Shown here one piece after another: positions 24,801 through 36,800 of a DNA stretch of 64,000 nt. Position numbers and translations under genes: made by a program. Under the pieces are notes generated by a model. It was not told where the DNA came from. It made no database searches and was given only the letters and a program-made list of their open reading frames with translations. The DNA is from Liolophura sinensis (taxonomy: Eukaryota; Mollusca; Polyplacophora; Chitonida; Chitonidae). The stretch's first letter is position 1; each line of letters begins with the position of its first letter. The DNA is taken from contig NC_088298.1 in NCBI RefSeq assembly GCF_032854445.1, positions 15,613,504 through 15,677,503 of the forward strand, read 5' to 3'.

Positions 24801-27800
24801 AAGTATATGAGTGTTTTACATTGAAGCTTTGAAATGCAGTTTGTGAACTTATTCTGTAAACTTCTGTATTTTCAGCTGCTCTTGACCTTTGACCCAGTAT
24901 TGGTGGAGAAGGTCGCGACCTTGCTGTACAACATCATGCAGGATAACCCGAACATTTCGCGTCTCTACCTGACAGGTGTCTTCTTCTTTATCATGATGTA
25001 CACCGGGTCAAATGTGGTCCCTGTGGCTCGTTTCCTCAAGTACACCCACCTGAAACAAGCTTTTCGCTCTGAAGAGGTGAGCTACTCCCCATGTCCTGCA
25101 TTTTCATGTGCCTTCCCTCCAGTCAGAATAGAAGTTGTCTCCCTTCGTCTTCTTCACTTTCACTTTCACTTAGTTCCCGTTTCACTTGTCTCCAGAAACA
25201 GGACATTCTATCTTGTGGCCAAATAAATAAACACATCTTATGCTTGTACTGTAAGCTTTACACCAATTTTTAGGTTTATTTGATCAGTAGAAATGACAAG
25301 TTGTAGTACATGTATGTGTGGTGGTGTCTGCCTGTAAACTTTTTGGAGATGTCCGATTCACTTAGAGTTATAAGAGTTGTTTACTTTTTGTCTTCATCGC
25401 CAGATTAGAAGGATATATACATTGAAAAATTCTTTGTGTTTACGCAGGGAATTTACAGCAGCCAAATTTTTGATGACATTTGGGTTTCCAAGTAAAATAA
25501 TCCATTCTCCTAATAAATTAGGCTCAGCCAACGCGGTCGCTGTGAGTTCAAGTCAAGCTCATGCTGGCTTCCTCTCCCGCTGTATGTGGGAAGGTCTGGC
25601 AGCAACCTGCGGATGGTTGTAGGTTCCCCCGGTCTCTGCCCGGTTTCCTCCCACCATAATGCGGTCTTATAAGTGAAATATTCTTGGGTATAGCATGAAA
25701 CACCAATCAAATAAATAAATAAATTAAGCTCAGTATATTATTCTATGTCGTTGTTGTTTGTACAGGTGTGTGTCCAGTACATTATAGCCTGAATGTCATA
25801 CACATCTGGAGATTCTCTTTAATTTCACAGTAGAAATCCAATATTCTGATCAGTGATGTTTGTTTGTATGCTCACTGTTGGCAGTCCAGCAACTCTGATA
25901 TCATGGTTCGGAGCGTCCTAGGCCACATGCTGCCCGAGGCTATGGTCTGCTACCTGGAAAACTACTCGGCCGAAAAATTCGCTGAAATTTTCCTGGGAGA
26001 GTTTGATACGCCTGAGGCCATCTGGAACACAGAAATGAGGTGAGGGATTTTGACCAATCATGAAGTGATTGGCTGACACAAGCCTGTTAAGCTTTAGATT
26101 GTGTGAGCTTTGCACTGGCTGATGGGTACTGGGAGACCACAAACCTGTAAAGCTTTAGATTGTTTGAGCTTTGCATTGGCTGATGGGGTACTGGGAGACC
26201 ACAAGCCTGTAAAGCTTTAGATTGTGTGAGCTTTGCACTGGCTGATGGGGTACTGGGAGACCACAAGCCTGTAAAGCTTTAGATTGTGTGAGCTTTGCAC
26301 TGGCTGATGGGGTACTGGGAGACCACAAACCTGTAAAGCTGTAGATTGTGTGAGCTTTGCACTGGCTGATGGGGTACTGGGAGACCACAAGACTGTAAAG
26401 CTTTAGATTGTGTGAGCTTTGCACTGGCTGATGAGGTACTGGGAGACCACAAACCTGTAAAGCTTTAGATTGTGTGAGCTTTGCACTGACTGACGAGGTA
26501 CTGGGAGACCACAAACCTGTAAAGTTGTAGATTGTGTGAGCTTTGCACTGGCTGATGGGGTACTGGGAGACCACAGACCAGTAAAGCTTTAGATTGTGTG
26601 AGCTTTGCACTGGCTGATGGGGTACTGGGAGACCACAAACCTGTAAAGCTTTAGATTGTGTGATCTTTGCACTGGCTGATGCGATACTGGGAGACCACAA
26701 GCCTGTAAAGCTTTAGATTGTGTGAGCTTTGCACTGGCTGATGCGATACTGGGAGACCACAAACCTGTAAAGTTGTAGATTGTGTGAGCTTTGCATTGGC
26801 TGATGGGATACTGGGAGACCACAAACCTGTAAAGGTCTAGATTGTGTGATCTTTGCACTGGCTGATGCGATACTGGGAGACCACAAACCTGTAAAGTTGT
26901 AGATTGTGTGAGCTTTGCATTGGCTGATGGGGTACTGGGAGACCACAAACCTGTAAAGCTTTAGATTGTGTGAGCTTTGCACTGGCTGATGGGGTACTGG
27001 GAGACCACAAACCTGTAAAGTTGTAGATTGTGTGAGCTTTGCACTGGCTGATGGGAGACCACAGACCAGCAAAGCTTTAGATTGTGTGAGCTTTGCACTG
27101 GCTGATGGGATACTGGGAGACCACAAACCTGTAAAGCTTTAGATTGTGTGAGCTTTGCACTGGCTGACGGGGTACTGGGAGACCACAGACCAGTAAAGCT
27201 GTAGATTGTGTGAGCTTTGCACTGGCTGATGGGGTACTGGGAGACCACAGACTATTTGCCCCTCACCAAGATTACCCTAAATGACCTAAAATTTCATCCA
27301 GGACCAACTTGCCCATTTTGCCCAATTCTGAGAAATCAATGATTTCAGAATGGTGTTTTCAGGTTTGTTTGGAACATGGGATGATATTCTACTGGAAAAA
27401 GTATCAGTACCAAACATAATAATTTGTGTGACATTTATTTTCCTCTAAAAGTGCACTTTTTGGGGCGAAATTTTAGGTCATCTAGGGTACGTTACACTGA
27501 TGAGTGTTCACGAGAAATTTACCGTGGTTTCTTCCTGCAAAAAAACTGTAAGTGAAAACTTCTCGAGCGTGGTGTTAAATGACAGTTTGGTATATAAATA
27601 AACACATACACTGTCGAGTTGCGTGTTCGGAGTCTTGCTCTGTCTGTCAGTCTTACTGGCAACTGTGAATCAGAAAGCCTCTCATGTAGCTGCTATCATC
27701 ATCAGAGAATACATCAATATGTATCGAACCTCCGACACTGAAATAACTGTCATGTGTCAGTGGAATTTTATAAAAGTATCCTCATGTTTGTGTTAGTGAA

Positions 27801-30800
27801 ATGTTTGCATATAAGGCTTGAAACTATAATGTGAGATATGAAGGCCCGCCTCAGCAACCCATAATTTTTAACATTTTAACACAGTTTGACAAAGCTTGCA
27901 TCGTTAATAACACTGACAGATTGTTTTAGCGTCATTTTCATAATCATGGTATGAATAAATTCATCTGAAAAAAACTGCTTTTAGTGGTTGAAAAGATTTG
28001 CTTTGCTTCTTTGAATGATTCTTGAGGTTTTCTGTTCTAATCAGAGAAAATGGAAACCGAATAACTGATGTTGTTTTTGCACAAATTATCAGTGAGTACA
28101 TCAGTTTCATTACTTGTTGGGCCTGGTGACAATAAGTGGTCAGTGATATGATGTACATGTTTTGCTCGCTTGTCTTCAACCAATATCCGTAGGTCACGTG
28201 AGAAAGTTCCTCAGTAACTTGCCAAAGATCTTTGGTTTTCTCCAGTGACTCAGTTTACATCCATTTATAATACTGACAGCCATCGCCAAGTCTGAAGTTC
28301 TTCAGTATGACATTAAATACCATTCAAATGAAACTGATTAAATGAAAAAATGAAGAGAATCATTTGTCAAATATGTTGTTTCCAATAGACGCATGATGAT
28401 TGAGAAGACTGCGTCGCACCTGGCGGACTTTTCACCTCGCTTGATGAGCAACACAAGAGCACTGTACCAGTACTGCCCCATCCCCATGATCAGCTACCCA
28501 CAGCTGGAGAATGAACTCTTCTGTAATATTTATTATCTGAAGCACCTCTGTGATGTCACACGCTTCCCGGATTGGCCAATCAAAGATCCGGTAAGTTTCT
28601 CCATTGGACCAATCAAATGTTAATTCAGCTTTCTTGTTGACTAATCAAATAAACAGGTGAGCTTTTCTGTTACCAATCAAATGCAAGGTAACTGTCTTGA
28701 TTGTTAGCTAGTGATGAACCTAATGAGCATTTCAGCTAGCCAATCAAAGACCCGGAAACCTATCATACTGGCCCAATAAGTAAATGATCTACAATTTGGC
28801 CCCAAAAAAGGGGATTTGTAGAAGCAAATAATTGTCATAAAATAGCATTTTCATCGCTGAAACTGACATTTTTCCAGTAGAATCTTTCCTTCCAAATTTT
28901 ACACCTCTCTTAAATGAATAGAACTCTGAGTATTAGTAAGAATGAGTAATTTGGTCAAGAACAAACTTTTTGGCTAAACACAGTAAGCTTTTTTGTTTAT
29001 AGTGAATAAAAGACGAGTTCAGAATTTCTGGTGGCAAATTACACATAAAAAGTTTTTTCATGGTTAGGCTTGTTACTCGGCATTCTGTAAGTTACCGTAA
29101 GTTTTCTGCAGAAGTTAATAGAATTTTTGTGATATGTGGCCAAGTTTTGAATATTATTCAATTAATATTTCTTTGTGTCCATAGGTGAGGTTATTGAAAG
29201 ATATTTTGGATGCCTGGAAAAAGGAAGTGGAAAAGAAGCCTCCAACAATGTCGATAGAGGAAGCCTTGGAAGTCCTGAAACTCGACAAGGGTGTCGGAGG
29301 GTAGGGCAATATGGAAATAAGATCTGTAATAAAAATATTATGTATTTTGCATTGCATTCCTTTTTTATCTGAAATAAGAGTAGCTGATAACATGCTAATT
29401 AGAGTTCAAAACAAACAAAAATTCTGGAAAATGCAACTTGTACGATATCTTGAAATGAAATAGCCCTTTACCATTGTGGTTGCTGTGAGTTCAAATCCAG
29501 CTCATGCTGGCTTCCCCTCCAGCCATACGTGGGAAGGTCTGCCAGCAACCTGTTGATGGTTGTGGGTTTCCCTCGGGCTCTGTCCAGTTTCCTCCCACCA
29601 TAATGCTAGTCAGCGACATAAAAGTGAAATAGTCTTGAGTACAGCGTAAAACACCAATCAAATAAATAAATAAAATAAAAAAAGTTTGTGAAAAAATTTC
29701 TTTGAATTCCCAGAACAGTAAAATAAAAAATGAACATAGAAGTCATCCTGAATCATTAAAACAGAACCATGTCAGTTTTCAGTAGTTATGAAGTAAACAA
29801 TCATGGTTTGGTGATAAATGTAGTGACCACTATTGTACATTTATTTACTTATTTGATTTGTGTTTTACACCGCACTAAAGAATATTTCACTTATACGTTC
29901 GTGATCAGCATTATGGTGGAAGAAAACCAGGCAGAGCCCGGGCAGAAACCCACGACCATCCTGAGGCTCTTGGCAGACCTTCCCAGAGAAGAAGCCAGCA
30001 TGAGTTGGACTTGAACTCCCAGCAACCACATTAGTGAGAGGCTCCTGGGTCATTGCGCCATACTGGCATGGCTACTGAGCTACCCACCAAGTAGTTGTGA
30101 AGTCAATAATTAAGTTGTGTGGTGTACTCTGGGCAGCCTGGTTTCCTCACCAAAAATATAGCGATCCCTATTGTATAAGTGAATGATTATTGAGTATGGT
30201 GCTAAGTTACAGTCTAAACTGAAACAAAAAGTAAAGAGTTATTTATTTGATTTGTGTTTTCAGCCATGACGAAGGCAAAATCCGAAAGGCTTACTTCCGC
30301 CTGGCCCAGAAATATCACCCAGATAAAAACCCTGAAGGACGTGTAAGTAACAAAAAGAAGAAAACTATTTTGACAAGACTAAAGCCTAGCGAACATGGGC
30401 AGCATTTGTTGTCAAAAATTTGAATTTTCAGATTCTGGTGTCAAATGTTAAGGAATATCTAAAGGTGGTGTCACAGTTTCCATTTTAACATCTTTGAGAG
30501 ACATTTAGAAGTTGAGTTGGATAACATGGCGAGATATATGGATAACAACTTCTGTTTATTTGGTAGCGACATTTCAGTATTGAAAACTATACCGTTTTCA
30601 AGCATAATTAACAGCCCTAGCATTTGTGTTAATCCCTTAATCCTTGTCTTCTATGTGCTGACACTATTCACTTATGTGCCTATGTGTAGAGTTGCTGTGG
30701 TTGTTCATTATACTTGAAAACGGTATTAGTATTTATACTGAAACGTCGCTTTCAGCGTAAAACACCAATCAAATAAGTAAATAAATAAATCACAATCAGG

Positions 30801-33800
30801 ATTCAAACTGCGACATTACCTATACTGTCATGTGTCCGTTGTCAGGGCCTCATTTGTTTTCCATTTCCACTGGGCGCCCTCGTTATGGTTACTGCCATTG
30901 TTTAACGATAATATTGTCGTTGTTGGAAGATAGGATGCAAGGCACAACAGCTCTTGTTGCAGCTAAATCTTGATTGGACAGAAATAATATGAAATCAAAT
31001 GAAACTTTACCATTTGAGATTAAGATTCGATTGTTTTGATATCTTGAAATTTAAAGAACCCATTCAGATTAAATATTTTTCAATTGCACTTGATTGACAC
31101 TTTTTTTTATGTTTTCAATCTTACCTACCAGTTTTTGTTACTTGATCAAACCCCCCCCCCCCAAATATTTTTAAATATCCATAGACTATATATAACACAG
31201 CTAATGTGCTTTGAATTATTTTGATCATCATTAATTTATTTTGATCATCATTATTTTCATCATTATTTTGATCATCATTATTTTGATCGGTTTCAGGATA
31301 TCTTTGAGCAGGTTAACAAAGCATATGAGTTTCTGTGCAGCAAAAGCAAAGTGACGCATGGCCCAGATCCAGCAAACATAGTCCTGATCCTGAAGGCTCA
31401 ATCCATCCTCTTCAGCAGATATCAAGAAGGTAAGAAAGAACACTGGATTATTACCGTAAGTGACCTAAAGTTTCGCGCAGGACTAAGTTGGACGTACCGT
31501 AAATGGCCTAAAGTTTCGCCCAGGCCCAAGTTGGACTTACCGTAAATGGCCTAAAGTTTCGCCCAGGATTAAGTTGGACGTACTGTTGATGACCTAAAGT
31601 TCACCCAGAACTAAGTTGGACGTACTGTAAATGGCCTAAAGTTTCGCCTAGGACTAAGTTGGACGTACCGTAAATGGCCTAAAGTTCACCCAGGACTTAA
31701 GGTTGAATGTTTTTCCTGGTTCTGAGAGTTCTAATGATCATAGACAGGTGTATTGAGGTTTGGTTGTTTTGGAAGGATCATACCCTGCCTTGTAAGCTTA
31801 AGAACCGAAAAGAGTATTTTACGGCATTAAAAAAAGTGTTTTATTTTAGAAATGAATGCATGTGATAATAATCCAAGTCAAGGTCAGTTTTGATCTAAAC
31901 CATTATACCCTTATTCTTCAACCTGTTCAACCAATATTTTCTAAAAGAACCATGGGGTTTAGAGAAATAATTTGCTCAAATTTATGAAGCTTGCGTCTTT
32001 ATTAACACAAGCAAGTCATTTTAAGCATCATTTTCATCATACGTGTATTCATAAATTCCACTGAAAAAAGAACTTTAGTGGCTGGAAAGGTTGAAGATTT
32101 ACAGTAGTCAAAGTACCAATACCGGAAATTGTCCGCAAAATAGCGATCATTGCAAATCCAGTTGAATTTTTTGCTATTATTTTAGAATAGCCCGAATAAT
32201 TACCATGACAAAATATCAGCCACATGTTACTTTCAGAATTTATAGTACGAGTCGGTTCATACCTTTTTCAGAATTTAGAATCATTTTAACATTATGCGTA
32301 GTACAGGAACTGATAATTTCTGAAAGCTTATGGAGCTATTCTCAGTAAATAGAGAAAGTTTGATTTGATTAGGAAATATCGATTTTTTGCGCAAAATCTG
32401 TGGCATAGCCCCAGTAACTCTAAATATGGTAACTTCAAAGAAGCCTTTTCTATAAAATCTCGGAAACCTAAGCTCAACTCATCAAGGTATCAAAAGAATT
32501 TGTTCTTTTCTAATAAGGTGTGTAGTATGTTGAACTTCTCAGTCGAAGATGATTGGTTAAATTACAATAAATGACCCAACTTGAAAGTTTGTCTTGTGAT
32601 CAAAAAAGTTCGCACGTTTTTCCTGATTTTGAAGGTTCTATTAATCTTGGAAAGGTGTGTATGCCTCTGAAAATAGCCTTTTTTGGTGAAATTTGGATCA
32701 GTTACTGTATGTACAATAACGAAAGTATAGAACCTGAATAGTACTTACCTGTATGTTACTTGATGTATGTTATTTGATGTGTGTTACTTGATGTATGTTA
32801 CTTGATGTATGTTATTTGATGTGTGTTACTTGATGTATGTTACTTGATGTATGTTATTTGATGTGTGTTACTTGATGTATGTTACTTGATGTATGTTATT
32901 TGATGTGTGTTACTTGATGTATGTTACTTGATGTATGTTATTTGATGTATGTTATTTGATGTGTGTTACTTGATGTGTGTTACTTGATGTATGTTATTTG
33001 ATGTATGTTATTTGATGTGTGTTACTTGATGTATGTTACTTGATGTATGTTATTTGATGTATGTTACTTGATGTATGTTGGTTCTGTTTAGTTCTAAAGG
33101 CTTATTTCATCGTATATCAGATTTCTTGCCAAAATTTATATCTGTACATCTTTGTCCTGCTTTCAGAACTCCGCCCTTACAAGTACGCCGGGTACCCAAT
33201 GTTAATCAAGACCATCAAGATGGAGACCCATGACGACTCACTGTTCTCTAAGGCAGCTCCCCTTTTATCCGCGGCCAGCGAGCTCGCATATCACACTGTT
33301 AACTGTTCTGCTCTCAACGCTGAAGAGCTCAGGAGAGAGAATGGAATAGAGGTGAGAGGAGTTTCGAATGAGAAACCTTTCCCTGGTAAAGTAATAGATG
33401 CCTAAGTCAGTTGTTGTTCATGCCTGCCATTGTAAGGTCAGGCCATACCAGAGAGTTTAAAAAAAAAATGGTACTGGTTGCTGCCTCACGTGGCACTCAA
33501 CACTGAGAGGTTAAAGCAAGAAAACATGACTGGTTGCCTCAATGTCAGTATAATGTGCAGTGTCTGGTGTCTTTGGCATGATACTTCAGTGAAGGCGGCA
33601 TGGACTTGCCACAAGAAGACACAGTATATGTACACACACCTGATGACTCTTCGTTGGTATAAAACTGTTAAGAACGATGTTAATCAGCAAGCATGCGTAT
33701 ATTCCTGCCATTGTGATGACAATTTGTGGGTAAACTGGTAACTTGGTGCTTGTGTACTGCGAGAAAACAGTGGTCAGTCCAGCTTGGACCTGAGTCCCCA

Positions 33801-36800
33801 CGGGGCGGAAAGTTACCTCGTTACAACTTGTGGGGTCATTTGGTCTTGAATACATTTGGTTTTACATGAAGTTCATTGAATTACGATATTCAATGAACTT
33901 CAGTACGATATGCTGTTGAATTTTGCTGTTTTTCAGGTGTTACAAGAAGCCTTTGCCAGGTGTGTAAATGTACTGAACGCATCCAGTACAGAATCAGATG
34001 TGGCTGTTCAGGTAAGGGTTCTTTGAACATTATGATCCATTTTGTGCATTTAGTTGAGCTCTAATTTCTTTCTTTTCAGTATCCCTTGCTTTAGGGAACC
34101 ACTTGAATGTATCATATTGCACACATAAGACATGGTCGGTCTGCCAGCAACCTGTAGATGGTTGTGGGTTTCCCCCTGGGTTGTGCCCGGTTTCCGCCCA
34201 CTGTAATGCTTCCCACCGTCAAACAAGTGAACTATTCTTCACTACAGCAGAAGTCAAGGCAACAAATAAATAAATGTAGACATTTTTCATTTATTGATAA
34301 GGCAGAAGTACACTTCTTCTGCATCAGGTGTAATGCTGTGATGTTAAGGATTTCCCAGCCCTATGGTTTCCTATACCCATGAATCCGACCTCCTGCGTGT
34401 GAGAAAAAAAAATTCTTAAGTACAGCATCAAACAAGAAAATGCGTAACAGGCTAAAGTTGATCTTCGGAAGGAAATCTTGATAATTCACCCTAATATTTG
34501 GTGACTACAAGCGTGTACAAACATCACCAGGTGTTTAACAGAGTATAATACATGTAGATCTTTATGTCTGCGATAGCAGTCCTGATAACTCACGTTGATG
34601 GTATACTAACTAAGTTCATTAATTACCATGCTTTGATTACAGGTGTGCACAAACATCACGAAATGTTACGCGGTGGCGTCTCAGTTTGAGGGATGTCGCG
34701 ACAAGATTCAGGAGCATCCTTCCATCATCAAAGATGTCTGCCGGATACTTTATTACAAAGTAAATATTTTAGGGGGTTTTTTTTTGTTACAATAGTACAT
34801 GAAATTTGTTTATATTGATTTACACTTTGTTAGAATCAGCTTAGGACTCGCCCTACCACAACAAGACAGTACATGTACATCTTTATCGTCATATGAAAAA
34901 TTGTTAAGCCTGATGTATCAACCCAAGTATCCATACGTACAAACATTAGTAAAACCATGTGACGCAAACAGGACAAATCGAATTGCATTTATTTTCAGAA
35001 TGTGCCTCGCCTGTGTCAGGTGGTCGCTGAATGCGTCAGCGCATTCTGCGTGGACTTCTGGCTACAAACTCACCTCTTCCAGGCAGGGGTTCTCTGGCAC
35101 CTCTTACTTTACCTGTTCAACTATGATTATACTCTAGAGGAAGGTGGTGTGGAGCGTAGTAACGAGTCCAATCAGCAGGTGAGTTTGTCCGGCAATTTAA
35201 ATGCCCCTTGTCTTAAAAGAACGTAAGTGGGAAGGTCTGTCAGCGACCTGCGGATGGTTGTGGGTTTTCCCCAGGCTCTGCCCGGTTTCCTCCCACCATA
35301 ATGCTGGCCACCGTCGTATAAGTGAAATAGTCTTGAGTATGGCGTAAAACACCAATCAAATGAAATAAATAAATAAATCTTAAAAGAAGTGGAAATTTCT
35401 GATTGATTGGAATCTATCCGTAAATCCATCCATATCACACTAGAGTGTGCCCAGGTTTTGCACATATGTAGAGCACAATAACCGGAGGGGGATGTTCCAT
35501 CATTGATTCGCTGTGTATATTAAATACCGTAAATTACAAAATTCATGAATCGATGTAAAGTGTGTAAGTCGCATTCACAGTTTAGATGGCGGTCTTTTTT
35601 TATTTTTTAAGGGAAATGTAGCAAGATCTTGCATTCTATGGGAGCTGGGTGCTAATTTTCGCTCAACAACCAATGCTTTAACCGAGTGGGGTCCCCCATT
35701 CGCAGTTACATAGTAAAAAGCATGGAGACACTGAAAATGCCAAGTAAAGAGTGTATCTTTGAAATGTTGCCATTTCATTGGCAGTGAAAAGGAGCTGCTT
35801 CCTCAACAGCTGCTCTGTTGTGGCGAGTGTAATGGCACACATCCTGAAATATGAATGTGGCTTATATTTATTTATTTATTTATTTGATTGGTGTTTTACG
35901 CCGTACTCAAGAATATTTCACTTATACGGCCGCAGAGGAAGCCAGCATGAGCTGGACTTGAACTCACATCGGCCGCATTGGTGAGAGACTCCTGGGTGGT
36001 ATCTTAAAAAGTACAGGGTGTAGTGACCTGAAGTTGTACATGCATATAAAGCACAATGACACAATTGGGCTGTTTTATCTCTGATGCTTTGTGTGCATAT
36101 TACTTATCGTAAATTACAAAACTCAGTACTTTATGTATTGGTCCGAAGTTTTGCAATCTTCTGTCTGGCATAGGTGAGCTCACCATCCCAGTGAAGGCCG
36201 TAGAGTGTGTATTACATTTTAAGATACATATTTCTGTAAATATTTCAAATAAATGACAACTGTAACGTGAAACAAACTCTTTTTTCTCATCACAGGAGGT
36301 ATCAAATATTCTGGCCAGGCTATGTATCCGCGCCTGTGGCAGGCTGGGTGGATATTTCCCCCAGGACAGTGAACTCTCCACACCAGACAACCCCACCATC
36401 AAGAAGTCCCTGTCTGCCATGCTCACACCCTACCTGGCACGGAAACTGGCCAATGAGCAGTCACAAGAGGTAAGGTCAAGGGTCATGTCACATCACCATG
36501 ATCACAAAAGGGCAAAGGTCATGGCACATTGTCATGATCACAGTCTTTGTGGTATTAAAGGGCAAGGGTCATGGCTCATCGCCATGGCAATATAAAAAAT
36601 TGTAAAAATGTTGCCCAAATACTCTAGTTTTCTTCTATCAGTAAATTTAACTACCATTGCATTAAATTAAAAACAAATTTGCTCAATGTTGATTGATTCA
36701 TTCACTTTATATGGTCACTTAATAGGTGGATTTTCTCTTATAAAAAAAAAAAAAAACTTCAGTGTGTGTCAGCAACCCATGGATGGTCATGGGTTTCCTC

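Noticed and set aside
24834-25226. 130-codon plus-strand frame with hydrophobic segments as a separate membrane protein
   Set aside because: Its centre is the DNAJC13 exon 24,876-25,076; the flanks are read-through into introns.
26155-27248. Minus-strand frames reading [14 protein letters not shown] repeats
   Set aside because: Translations of the 62-bp minisatellite.
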